Shown: positions 35,800 to 43,928 of the stretch, piece by piece
Layout of the letters: each line of letters opens with the position of its first letter
Numbering within the stretch: the stretch's first letter is position 1
Origin: Kribbella pratensis
Lineage (GTDB): Bacteria; Actinomycetota; Actinomycetes; Propionibacteriales; Kribbellaceae
Direction of reading: 5' to 3'
Assembly (NCBI RefSeq): GCF_004365355.1
Contig: NZ_SODP01000002.1
Coordinates: 553,838-617,837 of the forward strand
DNA: 64,000 nt
Program-made: the position numbers and the translations under genes
Notes under the pieces: model-generated
Told to the model about the DNA's origin: nothing
Seen by the model: only the letters and a program-made list of their open reading frames with translations
Database searches by the model: none

Positions 35800-36810
35800 G
35801 TGGCCGAGCAGAACATGCACCTGCACGACGACGTGGCCACCGAGCCGCTGCGGCCGTGGTTGCCGGCGGATCTGCTCGACAACGCCGCCCGGACGATCTC
35901 CGACAACAAGACGATCATGCTCGGCCTTCCGGTGCTCGCCGGGATCGCACTGGTCGCGGTGCAGGCCGTGCTGACCGAGGTCGCCGTACCGGGTGGGCTT
36001 CCCGGGTTCTTCGGCTCCGACGACCCGTTCGGACAGGCCGGTGCGGCCCTTCTGCTCACGTACGGCGTCCAGGTGGTCCTGTTCTCGGTCGTGTCGAGCA
36101 TGCTGTCCGGAATCATCGCTCTGGCCGCGGTGCGGAGTCAGCTGGCGCACCGGGTCGGTCCGCGTGAACTGATGCGGCTGGTGCGACCAGCGCTGCCGGC
36201 ACTGGCTGTTGTCGGTCTGATGCAGTCGCTGTCGTTCATGCTGCTGATCGGCGGCTGGGGCCTCGCAGTACTCGGGATCGGTGCCGGCGCGGACGCGGCC
36301 ATCTCGTCCGACGCGGCCGGTGCGGTGGCCGTCGTGATGATGCTGGTCGGCGGCGTCCTCGTGCTGGTCTTCGGGATCAGGCTGGTGCTGGCCGGGACCG
36401 TCGTACTGATGGAGGGCCGGCACGCGCCGGACATCGGCCTCTACATTCCCGTCCGGGTCGGTGTCTGGGGAGCGCTGCGGCGGTCCTGGCAGCTGGTGAA
36501 GGGCAAGTTCTGGAGGGTGTTCGGGATTCTGCTGTTCGGCGGGCTGGTCGTGCAGATCATCGGCTACGCGCTGCAGTTCGGGATCACGGCCCTGGTTCTC
36601 ACGCTCGGCTCGTGGGCCGACAGCTCCGGGGCGACGGTGGTGGCCGTTGTCGTCAGTGTGGCCGTGGGGATCCTCACGCTGATGACGCTGATCGCGAGCC
36701 TGGCCTTCATGTCCGCCGTACAGGCCCTGATCTACCTGGATCTTCGGGTACGGCGGGAAGGTCTCGACCTGTGGATGCGTCCGGCCCTGCGCGTCGAGGA
36801 GACTGCGTGA
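35800..36810 (+). CDS. Multi-pass membrane protein (glycerophosphodiester phosphodiesterase membrane-domain-like)
   Basis: The protein has 336 residues from GTG 35800, with a strong GGGGAGGAGG site upstream. About six membrane helices are visible. The last helix leads into Y-L-D-L-R-V-R-R-E-G-L-D, a signature of a membrane-protein family found next to mtrA and to DUF4129 genes in actinomycetes. No enzyme domain is attached. It heads a five-gene chain with overlapping stops and starts; here the overlap is GTGA. Confidence 0.85.
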   Translation: MAEQNMHLHDDVATEPLRPWLPADLLDNAARTISDNKTIMLGLPVLAGIALVAVQAVLTEVAVPGGLPGFFGSDDPFGQAGAALLLTYGVQVVLFSVVSSMLSGIIALAAVRSQLAHRVGPRELMRLVRPALPALAVVGLMQSLSFMLLIGGWGLAVLGIGAGADAAISSDAAGAVAVVMMLVGGVLVLVFGIRLVLAGTVVLMEGRHAPDIGLYIPVRVGVWGALRRSWQLVKGKFWRVFGILLFGGLVVQIIGYALQFGITALVLTLGSWADSSGATVVAVVVSVAVGILTLMTLIASLAFMSAVQALIYLDLRVRREGLDLWMRPALRVEETA

Positions 36811-37439
36811 TCCTTTTCCTGCACGAGCCGCCCGTCGACATCGACAGGGAGCGCGCCGCGCGCGAGGCGGCCGAGGAGCTGTCCAAGTCGACGTACCGGG
36901 ACTCCGGCGGTTCGCTGATCCAGAGGGCGATTGGCAAGGTGCTGGACTGGATCGGCGACCTGCTGAACAGCCTGACCGGCTCATCTCCTAACGGGCACGC
37001 CGGTCTGGCCATGCTGATCGCTTTGCTCGTGCTGGTGGTGCTCGTAGTCCTCTGGCGAGCCGGAGTACTGCGCACCAGCCGCAGAGTGAAGTCGCAGGCC
37101 GTTTTCGACACAGCCCGGGCCGCCAGCGCGGCGGAGTACCGCGCGCTGGCGGAGCGGGAGGTTGCGTCCGGGGACTACGCGCAGGCGATCCGCAGCCGGT
37201 TCCGCGCCTGCGTCGCGGAGCTGACCGAGCGGACCGTGCTCGACGAGCGGGCAGGACGTACGGCGTACGAGGTGGTTGCCGATGCCTCGCGGATCGCGCC
37301 CGTACTGCGGGAACCGCTGCAGCCGGCCGCGCTCGTCTTCACAGAAGTTGTCTACGGCAACCGTCCGGGGACGCCGGAGCGGTACGCCGCTGTTGTCGCT
37401 GCTGACGACGCGGCACGGACTGCTCGGGTGAGTGTATGA
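36807..37439 (+). CDS. DUF4129 domain membrane protein
   Basis: The protein has 210 residues from GTG 36807. One membrane helix lies at about 70-92, and the C-terminal half matches DUF4129 with the typical R-A-L-A-E-R-E-V-A-S-G-D-Y-A-Q-A-I-R and the later R-T-A-Y-E-V. The family occurs with MoxR ATPases and DUF58 proteins. Its role is not established. It overlaps both neighbours by four bases. Confidence 0.9.
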   Translation: MILFLHEPPVDIDRERAAREAAEELSKSTYRDSGGSLIQRAIGKVLDWIGDLLNSLTGSSPNGHAGLAMLIALLVLVVLVVLWRAGVLRTSRRVKSQAVFDTARAASAAEYRALAEREVASGDYAQAIRSRFRACVAELTERTVLDERAGRTAYEVVADASRIAPVLREPLQPAALVFTEVVYGNRPGTPERYAAVVAADDAARTARVSV

Positions 37440-38578
37440 GCACGCCGCTCGGGCGGAGCGCCGGTGAGAGCTGGCGAGTGCTGAGGACGCCACTGCTTGT
37501 GACTGGGCTGATTGTGCTCGCTGCGATCGTCGTCCTGATCGCTACCTCGGCACGGACGTCAGGGCCGTTCAGTCCGGATTCCACGGACTCGGACGGGGCG
37601 CGGGCGCTGGCTGCATTGCTGAAGAACCACGGCGTCGACGTCCACAGCACCGAGACGCTGGACGACGCCGTACAGCCAGGTGAGGGCAAGGCGCTCATCA
37701 TCGGCCCGGCCGGCTCGCTCGGTCGCCCTGACCTAGAGCGGATCGCTCAGGCTCGCTGGAGCCACCTGGTGCTCATTCGGCCCGGTAGCCGAGCGCTGGA
37801 GATCCTGGCGCCGGGTGTGCAGCAGACGGGCGATGTGTTGTCGTCACGCAGTCGAGAGGCTGGGTGCGACCTGCCGGCCGCCGTTCGAGCAGGCACGGTC
37901 ACTGTCAGCGGGCCGACGTACAGCGCACCCCCAGCGGCCGTCGCCTGCTACGGCGATGGCATCAACAACACCGTGGTCCGATTGGAGGTCGGCGACCGGA
38001 TTGTCGATGTTGTCGGTACGCCGACGTCGTTCACCAACGCTCAGCTGGCCGACGATGGCAACGCCGCACTGGCGCTCGACCTGATCGGCACGCACCAGGA
38101 CCTGACCTGGTACCTGCCGCAGTTCGAGTCGACGGGCACCGGCACCGGTGACTCCGGTGGTGCGCCGCTGATTCCGCCGGATGTTCGCTACATCGCATGG
38201 GCGTTGGCGTTCGCAGTACTGGTCGTGGCGATCTGGCGTGGACGGCGGCTCGGTCCGGTCGTGGCTGAGCGGCTGCCGGTGATCGTGCACGCGGCGGAGA
38301 CGACGGAGGGCCGGGCCCGGCTCTATCGACGCTCACGGGCTCGGGACCGCGCTGCGGCGGCACTGCGCGAGTCAGCGCTCGGCCAGCTGCACAAGGCGCA
38401 CGGCATCCCACGGCGGGCCGATCCGTCGGCAGTCGTGGCGACAGTGGCCGCGCGGACGGGGCGGGACCCAATCATGCTGTACGAACTGCTCTACGGCCTG
38501 CCGCCGCTCTCTGACGCTGCTCTGATGTCTTTGTCCCATGAACTCGACGTACTGACGCAGGAGGTACGGAAACCGTGA
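37436..38578 (+). CDS. DUF4350 domain protein
   Basis: The protein has 380 residues. A membrane helix at about 20-40 is followed by a GATase-like DUF4350 domain (about 45-215) and a second helix near 250. The family is regularly encoded between DUF4129 and MoxR genes. ATGA overlap upstream, GTGA overlap downstream. I know of no assigned biochemical function. Confidence 0.9.
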   Translation: MSTPLGRSAGESWRVLRTPLLVTGLIVLAAIVVLIATSARTSGPFSPDSTDSDGARALAALLKNHGVDVHSTETLDDAVQPGEGKALIIGPAGSLGRPDLERIAQARWSHLVLIRPGSRALEILAPGVQQTGDVLSSRSREAGCDLPAAVRAGTVTVSGPTYSAPPAAVACYGDGINNTVVRLEVGDRIVDVVGTPTSFTNAQLADDGNAALALDLIGTHQDLTWYLPQFESTGTGTGDSGGAPLIPPDVRYIAWALAFAVLVVAIWRGRRLGPVVAERLPVIVHAAETTEGRARLYRRSRARDRAAAALRESALGQLHKAHGIPRRADPSAVVATVAARTGRDPIMLYELLYGLPPLSDAALMSLSHELDVLTQEVRKP

Positions 38579-39546
38579 CGACTACCGAAGTCACCGCCGA
38601 ACAGGCCCGGCTGGCGCTGGTCGCGCTGCGGACCGAGATCGGCAAGGCGGTGGTCGGCCAGGACACTGCGGTGACCGCACTGGTGCTCGCCCTGCTCTGC
38701 CGCGGCCACGTGCTGCTGGAGGGCGTGCCTGGTACGGCGAAGACGCTGATGGTGCGAGCACTGTCGATGGCAATGCGGCTGAACACCAAGCGCGTGCAGT
38801 TCACCCCGGACCTGATGCCGGGTGATGTCACCGGTTCGCTGGTGTACGACGCGAAGACCTCGGAGTTCGAGTTCCGTCCCGGGCCGGTGTTCACGAACAT
38901 CCTGCTGGCGGACGAGATCAACCGGACACCGCCGAAGACGCAGGCGGCGTTGCTGGAGGCAATGGAAGAGCGACAGGTCACCGTGGACGGTGAGCCGCGC
39001 AAGCTGCCCATGCCGTTCGTCGTGGCCGCGACGCAGAACCCCGTCGAGTACGAGGGCACCTATCCGTTACCGGAGGCCCAGCTGGACCGGTTCCTGCTCA
39101 AGGTGACGCTGGACATCCCGCCGCGCGATGCGGAGATCGCAGTACTCGCCCGTCATGCACAGGGGTTCGATCCGCGGGACCTGGAGGCGGCTGGGCTACG
39201 CCCGGTGGCCGGACCGGAGGATTTGCTGGCCGGACAGAACGCAGTACGGCGGGTTGCGGTGCGGGACGACGTACTGGCCTATGTGGTGGACCTGTGCCGT
39301 GCGACGCGGCAGTCTCCGTCGCTGCAGCTCGGGGTGTCGCCGCGTGGCGCTACTGCGTTGCTGGCGGTGTCGCGGGCGTGGGCGTGGCTGTCCGGGCGGG
39401 ACTACGTGATTCCGGATGATGTGAAGGCGATGGCGCGTCCTTGCCTTCGGCATCGAGTCCAGGTCCGCCCTGAGGCCGAGCTCGAGGGTGTGAGCGCGGA
39501 CGCCGTACTGGAGAGCGTTCTCGCCACGGTGCCGGTGCCGCGCTGA
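38575..39546 (+). CDS. MoxR family AAA+ ATPase
   Basis: The protein has 323 residues from GTG 38575. Walker A is G-V-P-G-T-A-K-T near residue 50, Walker B is L-L-A-D-E-I-N-R with sensor segment A-T-Q-N-P near 145, and the arginine-rich lid follows. MoxR ATPases act as chaperones that load cofactors or assemble complexes with partner proteins carrying von Willebrand A domains. The partner here is likely the DUF58 protein that starts at its stop codon. Confidence 0.95.
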   Translation: MTTTEVTAEQARLALVALRTEIGKAVVGQDTAVTALVLALLCRGHVLLEGVPGTAKTLMVRALSMAMRLNTKRVQFTPDLMPGDVTGSLVYDAKTSEFEFRPGPVFTNILLADEINRTPPKTQAALLEAMEERQVTVDGEPRKLPMPFVVAATQNPVEYEGTYPLPEAQLDRFLLKVTLDIPPRDAEIAVLARHAQGFDPRDLEAAGLRPVAGPEDLLAGQNAVRRVAVRDDVLAYVVDLCRATRQSPSLQLGVSPRGATALLAVSRAWAWLSGRDYVIPDDVKAMARPCLRHRVQVRPEAELEGVSADAVLESVLATVPVPR

Positions 39547-40838
39547 TGGTGCTCACCGGGCGGGCTGGGGTGCTGGCTGCGGCCGGCGTGGTGTTCGTTG
39601 CCCTGGTGATGCCGTCGTGGACTGGGGTCGGTCTGGTCGTTGCCGTTGTGCTGGTGGTGTGTGGGGTCGACATGCTGCTGGCCGGTTCGCCACGGCGGCT
39701 GCAGTTCAGCCGGAACGGGGACAACGCCGTACGGCTTGGTGAGCAGGCCGTTGTGCAGTTGCTGGTGACGAACCCGGGTCGGCGGGTGCGCGGGTGGTTG
39801 CGGGACGCCTGGCCGCCTTCGGCCGGCGTACAGGACCCGCCGCACAAGCTGGACCTGCCGTCTGGCGAGCGTCGGCGGTTGGTGACGCATCTGGTGCCGA
39901 CTCGGCGGGGCGATCGGCATGCGGTGCGGGTGACTGTGCGGGCGTTCGGGCCGATGGGGTTCGCGGGGCGGCAGGGATCGCACGAGGTGCCGTGGACGGT
40001 GCGTGCTTTGCCGCCGTACAAGAGCCGGAAGCATCTGCCTTCGCGGTTGGCGCGGTTGCGGGAGCTGGACGGGCGTACTGCGTTGTTGGTGCGCGGGCAG
40101 GGGACGGAGTTCGATTCGCTGCGCGACTATGTGCCTGGGGACGACGTACGCAGCATCGACTGGCGGGCCACGGCTCGGCGCGGGAACGTCGTACTGCGGA
40201 CCTGGCGGCCGGAGCGGGATCGGCAGGTCGTCATCGTGATCGACTCCGGTCGGTTGTCTGCGGGGCGGGTCGGGGATGCGCCGCGGCTGGACCATGCGAT
40301 GGACGCCGCGTTGCTCCTGGCCGCGTTGGCCACGCGGGCCGGGGACCGGGTTTCGTTGCTGGCATGCGACAGCGCGGTGCGTGCCGACGTACGGCGTCCC
40401 GCACCGCAGGATGTGCTGCCGTCGTTCGTGAACGCGCTGGCGAACGTCCAGGCCGAGCTCGTGCAGACGGACTTCCGCATTGTTGTGTCGCAGGTGCTGG
40501 AGCGGTTGGGTCAGCGGTCGCTCGTGGTGTTGCTGACCGGTCTGGACCCTGCCGTCATCGAGGAGTCCTTGCTGCCTGTCATCGGCCCGCTCCTACGGCG
40601 GCACGTCGTAGTACTGGCGTCGGTGGCCGACCCGCGCCTGACCGAACTCGAGTCCGCCCGCACCGACCTACCTGAGGTCTACGCCGCAGCATCCGCCGCC
40701 CGCACCCGCCTCGACCGAGACCGCCTCACCGCCACCCTCACCCGCGCCGGCGTCACGGTAGTCGACGAAAACCCCGACCACATAGCCCCCACCCTCGCCG
40801 ACACCTACCTGTCGCTGAAGAAGGCCGGCCGCCTGTAA
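39546..40838 (+). CDS. DUF58 domain protein (vWA-like)
   Basis: The protein has 430 residues. Two N-terminal helices (about 5-45) precede a beta-rich region and the DUF58 signature (F-D-S-L-R-D-Y-V-P-G-D-D-V-R-S-I-D-W-R-A-T-A). A vWA-like fold follows with V-I-V-I-D-S-G in place of the metal site. It is the last gene of the MoxR chain (TGATG overlap) and is followed after 14 bp by a convergent accessory gene, the left edge of the 9.5 kb island. Confidence 0.92.
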   Translation: MVLTGRAGVLAAAGVVFVALVMPSWTGVGLVVAVVLVVCGVDMLLAGSPRRLQFSRNGDNAVRLGEQAVVQLLVTNPGRRVRGWLRDAWPPSAGVQDPPHKLDLPSGERRRLVTHLVPTRRGDRHAVRVTVRAFGPMGFAGRQGSHEVPWTVRALPPYKSRKHLPSRLARLRELDGRTALLVRGQGTEFDSLRDYVPGDDVRSIDWRATARRGNVVLRTWRPERDRQVVIVIDSGRLSAGRVGDAPRLDHAMDAALLLAALATRAGDRVSLLACDSAVRADVRRPAPQDVLPSFVNALANVQAELVQTDFRIVVSQVLERLGQRSLVVLLTGLDPAVIEESLLPVIGPLLRRHVVVLASVADPRLTELESARTDLPEVYAAASAARTRLDRDRLTATLTRAGVTVVDENPDHIAPTLADTYLSLKKAGRL

Positions 40839-40852
40839 ACGCCCCCGGCGTG

Positions 40853-41560
40853 CTACGCGGGCAGGCTTGTCGCCAGCGCCGCTTCGAAGGTGTCGCGGTT
40901 GGCGGCTGTGAAGTTGTGTTCGCGGTGGGACCAGGCGATGCGTTCGGCTGCATCGGCTGGGTCACAGGGGGTTCGAGTCCAGAAGTCGGCGTTCTGGAGT
41001 TGGCGGGTGAGGGTGGCGTGGATGAGGTGTGCACGGTCGGCGGCGGGTAGGCCGTAGGCGTCTGCCAGGACGCGGACCTGGTGAGCCTGGCGCACGGGGT
41101 CGCCGTGTTTGGAGGCTATGCACCAGGTCCAGGCGGCGTACCCGACGTCTTCGAGCGGGTCGCCGGGAGCGGCCAAGTCGAAGTCGATGAGGGCGGCTGG
41201 GAGATCGTTCTGGAAGACGAAGTTGTTGGGGCCTGGGTCGTGGTGGCAGATGACGGGGTGCGTGGCTGCCAAGCGGCTGTTGCGGGTGGCGTCGTGGAAG
41301 GCGCGCAACAACGAGCCCGCTCCGGCGACCTGCTCGTCGGACCAGCGTTGGAAGCGGGCGGGTACCCAACCGTCTAGGTACGTGAGTATCTCGCGGCCGG
41401 ACTCGTCGACGCCGAGGTGCTTCGGGGCGGCGGTGAAGCCTCGTTCTTCCAGCAAATGCAGGAGTTCTGCGGTCAGCGGACCGGCAGGGCGGCGTACGGT
41501 GCGACCGACGCGCACGACGCCTGGCGTCATCCGTCCACCGGCCAGTGGCTCTTCGGTCAT
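40853..41560 (-). CDS. APH-fold phosphotransferase, last gene of the ArsR operon
   Basis: The protein has 235 residues from ATG 41560, which overlaps the preceding stop in ATGA. The catalytic loop H-H-D-P-G-P-N-N fits HxDxxxxN, and L-I-D-F-D-L-A with G-D-P-L-E-D-V-G-Y fits the metal loop. It is shorter than typical 260-300 residue members, with a short N-lobe. Translational coupling to two SRPBCC-VOC genes suggests a shared detoxification or small-molecule role, which is inference. Confidence 0.8.
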   Translation of the reverse strand: MTEEPLAGGRMTPGVVRVGRTVRRPAGPLTAELLHLLEERGFTAAPKHLGVDESGREILTYLDGWVPARFQRWSDEQVAGAGSLLRAFHDATRNSRLAATHPVICHHDPGPNNFVFQNDLPAALIDFDLAAPGDPLEDVGYAAWTWCIASKHGDPVRQAHQVRVLADAYGLPAADRAHLIHATLTRQLQNADFWTRTPCDPADAAERIAWSHREHNFTAANRDTFEAALATSLPA

Positions 41561-42336
41561 GGCATGGCGGGGCGGGCTTGGGTGAAGGTCCAGTGGTGGC
41601 CTTCGAGGTCCTCGGCGTCGTAGGAGCGGTAGCCGTGCTGGTGGATCTCCGACAGGATCTTGGCGCCGTTCTCCTGGCTGTGGGCGAAGTGGGCGTCGAG
41701 GTCGTCGACGTACACCCAGACAGCATGGTCCAGCTGGGCGACACGCTTCTCCGTCAGCTTGAACAGCATGATCGAGCGCGACCCGACCTGCAGCTCGATC
41801 CACGACGGGTCGCTGCCGTTCCAGGGTTCGAGGCCGAAGGCGTTGTGCAGCCAGCGGGCGGCTGCGGGCGGATCCTCGTAGTACAAGGCGATTGCGAGTC
41901 GATCGGCCTCACGCGGCACGTCGTGCCGCCGCTCGAGCCACTCCGGGATCCAGTGGATGACGTTGCGCCAGAAGTAGAACGCCTTCTCGCCACCCGGGAG
42001 CAGCGACTGTACGACGGTGACGCGGCAACCTTCATCGATCGCTTCGAAGTCGATCCGGGTCTCGGTGTCGTCGACCGAGCTGCGGTACGCGAAGAGCGCG
42101 CCGGGCTCCCAGTCGGTGATCTTGCCGAGTTCGAGGACGTCGTCCGGCGGCGAGTACACCTCGAGGATGCGTCCGCCGACACCCGGTTCGATCTGCATTG
42201 CGGTCGCGCGCGCCGCATCGAAGAAGTTGATCGGGCCGCGGACCCACCACAGGTCGATGTCCTCGGTGAACACCTTGAACGCGGTCGCCGGATCGACGCC
42301 GACCTCGATGGACGCGGTGGCTGATGCTTCGGTCAT
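41557..42336 (-). CDS. SRPBCC (AHSA1-like)-VOC fusion protein, copy 2
   Basis: The protein has 259 residues. The N-terminal half (about 5-145) is an AHSA1/START-like SRPBCC domain beginning with A-T-A-F-K-V-F-T-E-D. The C-terminal half (about 150-259) is a glyoxalase/bleomycin-resistance-like VOC module (R-L-A-I-A-L-Y-Y-E-D, ending F-T-Q-A-R-P). It is paralogous to the upstream gene over its whole length, so the pair arose by tandem duplication. A gap of 11 bp separates them. Ligand unknown. Confidence 0.85.
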   Translation of the reverse strand: MTEASATASIEVGVDPATAFKVFTEDIDLWWVRGPINFFDAARATAMQIEPGVGGRILEVYSPPDDVLELGKITDWEPGALFAYRSSVDDTETRIDFEAIDEGCRVTVVQSLLPGGEKAFYFWRNVIHWIPEWLERRHDVPREADRLAIALYYEDPPAAARWLHNAFGLEPWNGSDPSWIELQVGSRSIMLFKLTEKRVAQLDHAVWVYVDDLDAHFAHSQENGAKILSEIHQHGYRSYDAEDLEGHHWTFTQARPAMP

Positions 42337-42347
42337 CAGGACTCGTT

Positions 42348-43145
42348 TCAGGGTTGGGTCGGGCGGGCTTGGAGGAAGGTCCAGCGATGGCCGTCGAGGT
42401 CCTCGGCTTCGTACGAACGGAAGCCGTACTGATGGATCTCCTGGACGATCGTGGCGCCGTTCTCCTGGCTGTGCGTGAAGTGCGCGTCGAGGTCGTCGAC
42501 GTACACCCACGCGGCATGATCCGCGGCCGGCGGGCCAGGTTCGGTTCGTTTGAGGAGGATGATCGAGCAGGCTCCGGCGTGGAGCTCGATCCAGCTCGGT
42601 TGGCGGCCTTCGTCGGGGATGCGGTCCCACGTCTCCAAGCCGAAGACGGTGTGCAGCCAGCGTGCCGCGGCGGCGGGATCGTCGTACGACAAGGCGATTG
42701 CAAGCCGTCCGACCTCGCGGGGCGTCGACGGCGCGGTGTCGCGGCGCGTGACCCAGGCCGGGAACCAGTACAGGACGTTCTGCCACGAGTAGTCGGCCCT
42801 GGTGCCGCCCTCGACCAGCGCTTCGACCACGGTGACCCGCGTGCCGCCGTCGATCGGAGCGAAGGTGATGGTGGTCTCGGTGTCGTCGACCGAACTGCGG
42901 TACTCCAGGCGTTCACCCGGCTCCCAGGCCGTGATCACGCCACGTTCCAGCGCGTCATCGGCGTACACCTCGAGGATGCGGCCGCCGACGCCCGGCTCGA
43001 TGCGTACTTCGATCGCGCGGGCCGAATCCCAGAAGTTGATCGGCCCGCGTACCCACCACAGGTCGATCTCCTCGGTGAAGATCTTGAACGCGGCCGGCGG
43101 CGCGACGGGTACCTCGACCGCGACCTCGACGGACTGCTCGGTCAT
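42348..43145 (-). CDS. SRPBCC (AHSA1-like)-VOC fusion protein, copy 1
   Basis: The protein has 265 residues with the same two-domain layout as its downstream paralogue: SRPBCC at about 8-145, then VOC at about 150-265. Both proteins share long blocks such as D-L-W-W-V-R-G-P-I-N-F and V-Y-V-D-D-L-D-A-H-F. The start shares one base with the ArsR stop (TGATG). ArsR-controlled SRPBCC genes are common in actinomycetes. Fusion to VOC hints at binding or modifying hydrophobic small molecules. Confidence 0.85.
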   Translation of the reverse strand: MTEQSVEVAVEVPVAPPAAFKIFTEEIDLWWVRGPINFWDSARAIEVRIEPGVGGRILEVYADDALERGVITAWEPGERLEYRSSVDDTETTITFAPIDGGTRVTVVEALVEGGTRADYSWQNVLYWFPAWVTRRDTAPSTPREVGRLAIALSYDDPAAAARWLHTVFGLETWDRIPDEGRQPSWIELHAGACSIILLKRTEPGPPAADHAAWVYVDDLDAHFTHSQENGATIVQEIHQYGFRSYEAEDLDGHRWTFLQARPTQP

Positions 43146-43477
43146 CAGGACTCCTTCTGCTCGACGTGGCGCTTGAACGAGCCCAACTGGTCACGCCAAT
43201 GCGCCTGGACCTGATCCAGCCAGGCCTGGACGGCGACCACGGGCTCCGGATTGAGCCGGAAGACACGAACGCGGGCATCGTCCGGCACCCGCTCATCGGC
43301 CACCAGTCCGGCCTCCAGCAGGATCCGCAGATGCCGGCTCATCGCCGGCGAAGACGCCCCCGTCGCCACCGCCAACTGCCCCGCCCGCCGCGGCCCCTCC
43401 CCCAGCAACCGCACAACCTGCCGCCGCGTCGGATCCGCTAACACCTCGAAAAACCGATCCACAGCATCTTCCGCCAT
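43145..43477 (-). CDS. ArsR family transcriptional regulator
   Basis: The protein has 110 residues. A winged helix-turn-helix (L-A-D-P-T-R-R-Q-V-V-R-L-L, then S-P-A-M-S-R-H-L-R-I-L) fills most of it. No cysteine metal site is visible, so it is not an obvious metal sensor. It heads the four-gene operon and probably binds the inverted repeat at 43482-43509 just upstream. Confidence 0.92.
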   Translation of the reverse strand: MAEDAVDRFFEVLADPTRRQVVRLLGEGPRRAGQLAVATGASSPAMSRHLRILLEAGLVADERVPDDARVRVFRLNPEPVVAVQAWLDQVQAHWRDQLGSFKRHVEQKES

Positions 43478-43481
43478 ATCG

Positions 43482-43509
43482 CAATAGTTCTACCATTTGT
43501 TAACTATTG
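43482..43509. promoter_or_regulatory. Likely ArsR operator
   Basis: CAATAGTT at 43482-43489 and AACTATTG at 43502-43509 are perfect inverted copies separated by 12 bp. The A/T-rich site sits five bases from the ArsR start on one side and overlaps the start of the HTH remnant on the other. This form and place fit an autoregulatory ArsR operator. Confidence 0.7.
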
Positions 43510-43928
43510 TCAACCACCAGAACCATGCGGAAGCCCGGCGCGCGGCAGTCGAGTTGCCGACCGAGGGTCGGGTCGCGCTCGAACGGCTGATCGGACGTGG
43601 GCGTGCGGAGCTGCTGTCACGGCTGACTCGTCCGGGGACGGCGAGTGAATTGGCTCGAGAGCTTGGGCTGTCGCTGGGTACGGTCGGCCGGCATCTGCGG
43701 ATCCTGCGTGACGCCGGGCTGATCGTCGGGCTGCGTGAAGGCCACAAGGTCGTCTATCGGGTGACTGTGCGCGGGGCGGAGCTGGTTCGGTCAGGAAAGA
43801 CGCGTTCTGTCCCGTTGCGTGAAGTGGTATTTCGTGGCTTCGATCGGGGCTGGTTAGCGTCCAATTCATGGAGTGGATTTTTCGGACGGCCGAAGAGTTG
43901 CTGGCCGCACTGCGAGCCGGTGAAGTGA
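43497..43928 (+). pseudogene. Remnant of an HTH regulator (C-terminal half of a DUF5937/ArsR-like protein)
   Basis: The 143-codon frame opens with a TTG inside the ArsR operator. Residues about 20-100 carry a clear winged helix-turn-helix (T-A-S-E-L-A-R-E-L-G-L-S, then L-R-D-A-G-L-I and H-K-V-V-Y-R-V-T) of the kind that ends DUF5937-type regulators of about 300 residues. The N-terminal two thirds are missing. The tail reads into the amidase start region with unlikely residues. It may be a relic truncated when the divergent ArsR operon arrived; a short functional regulator is the alternative. Confidence 0.55.
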
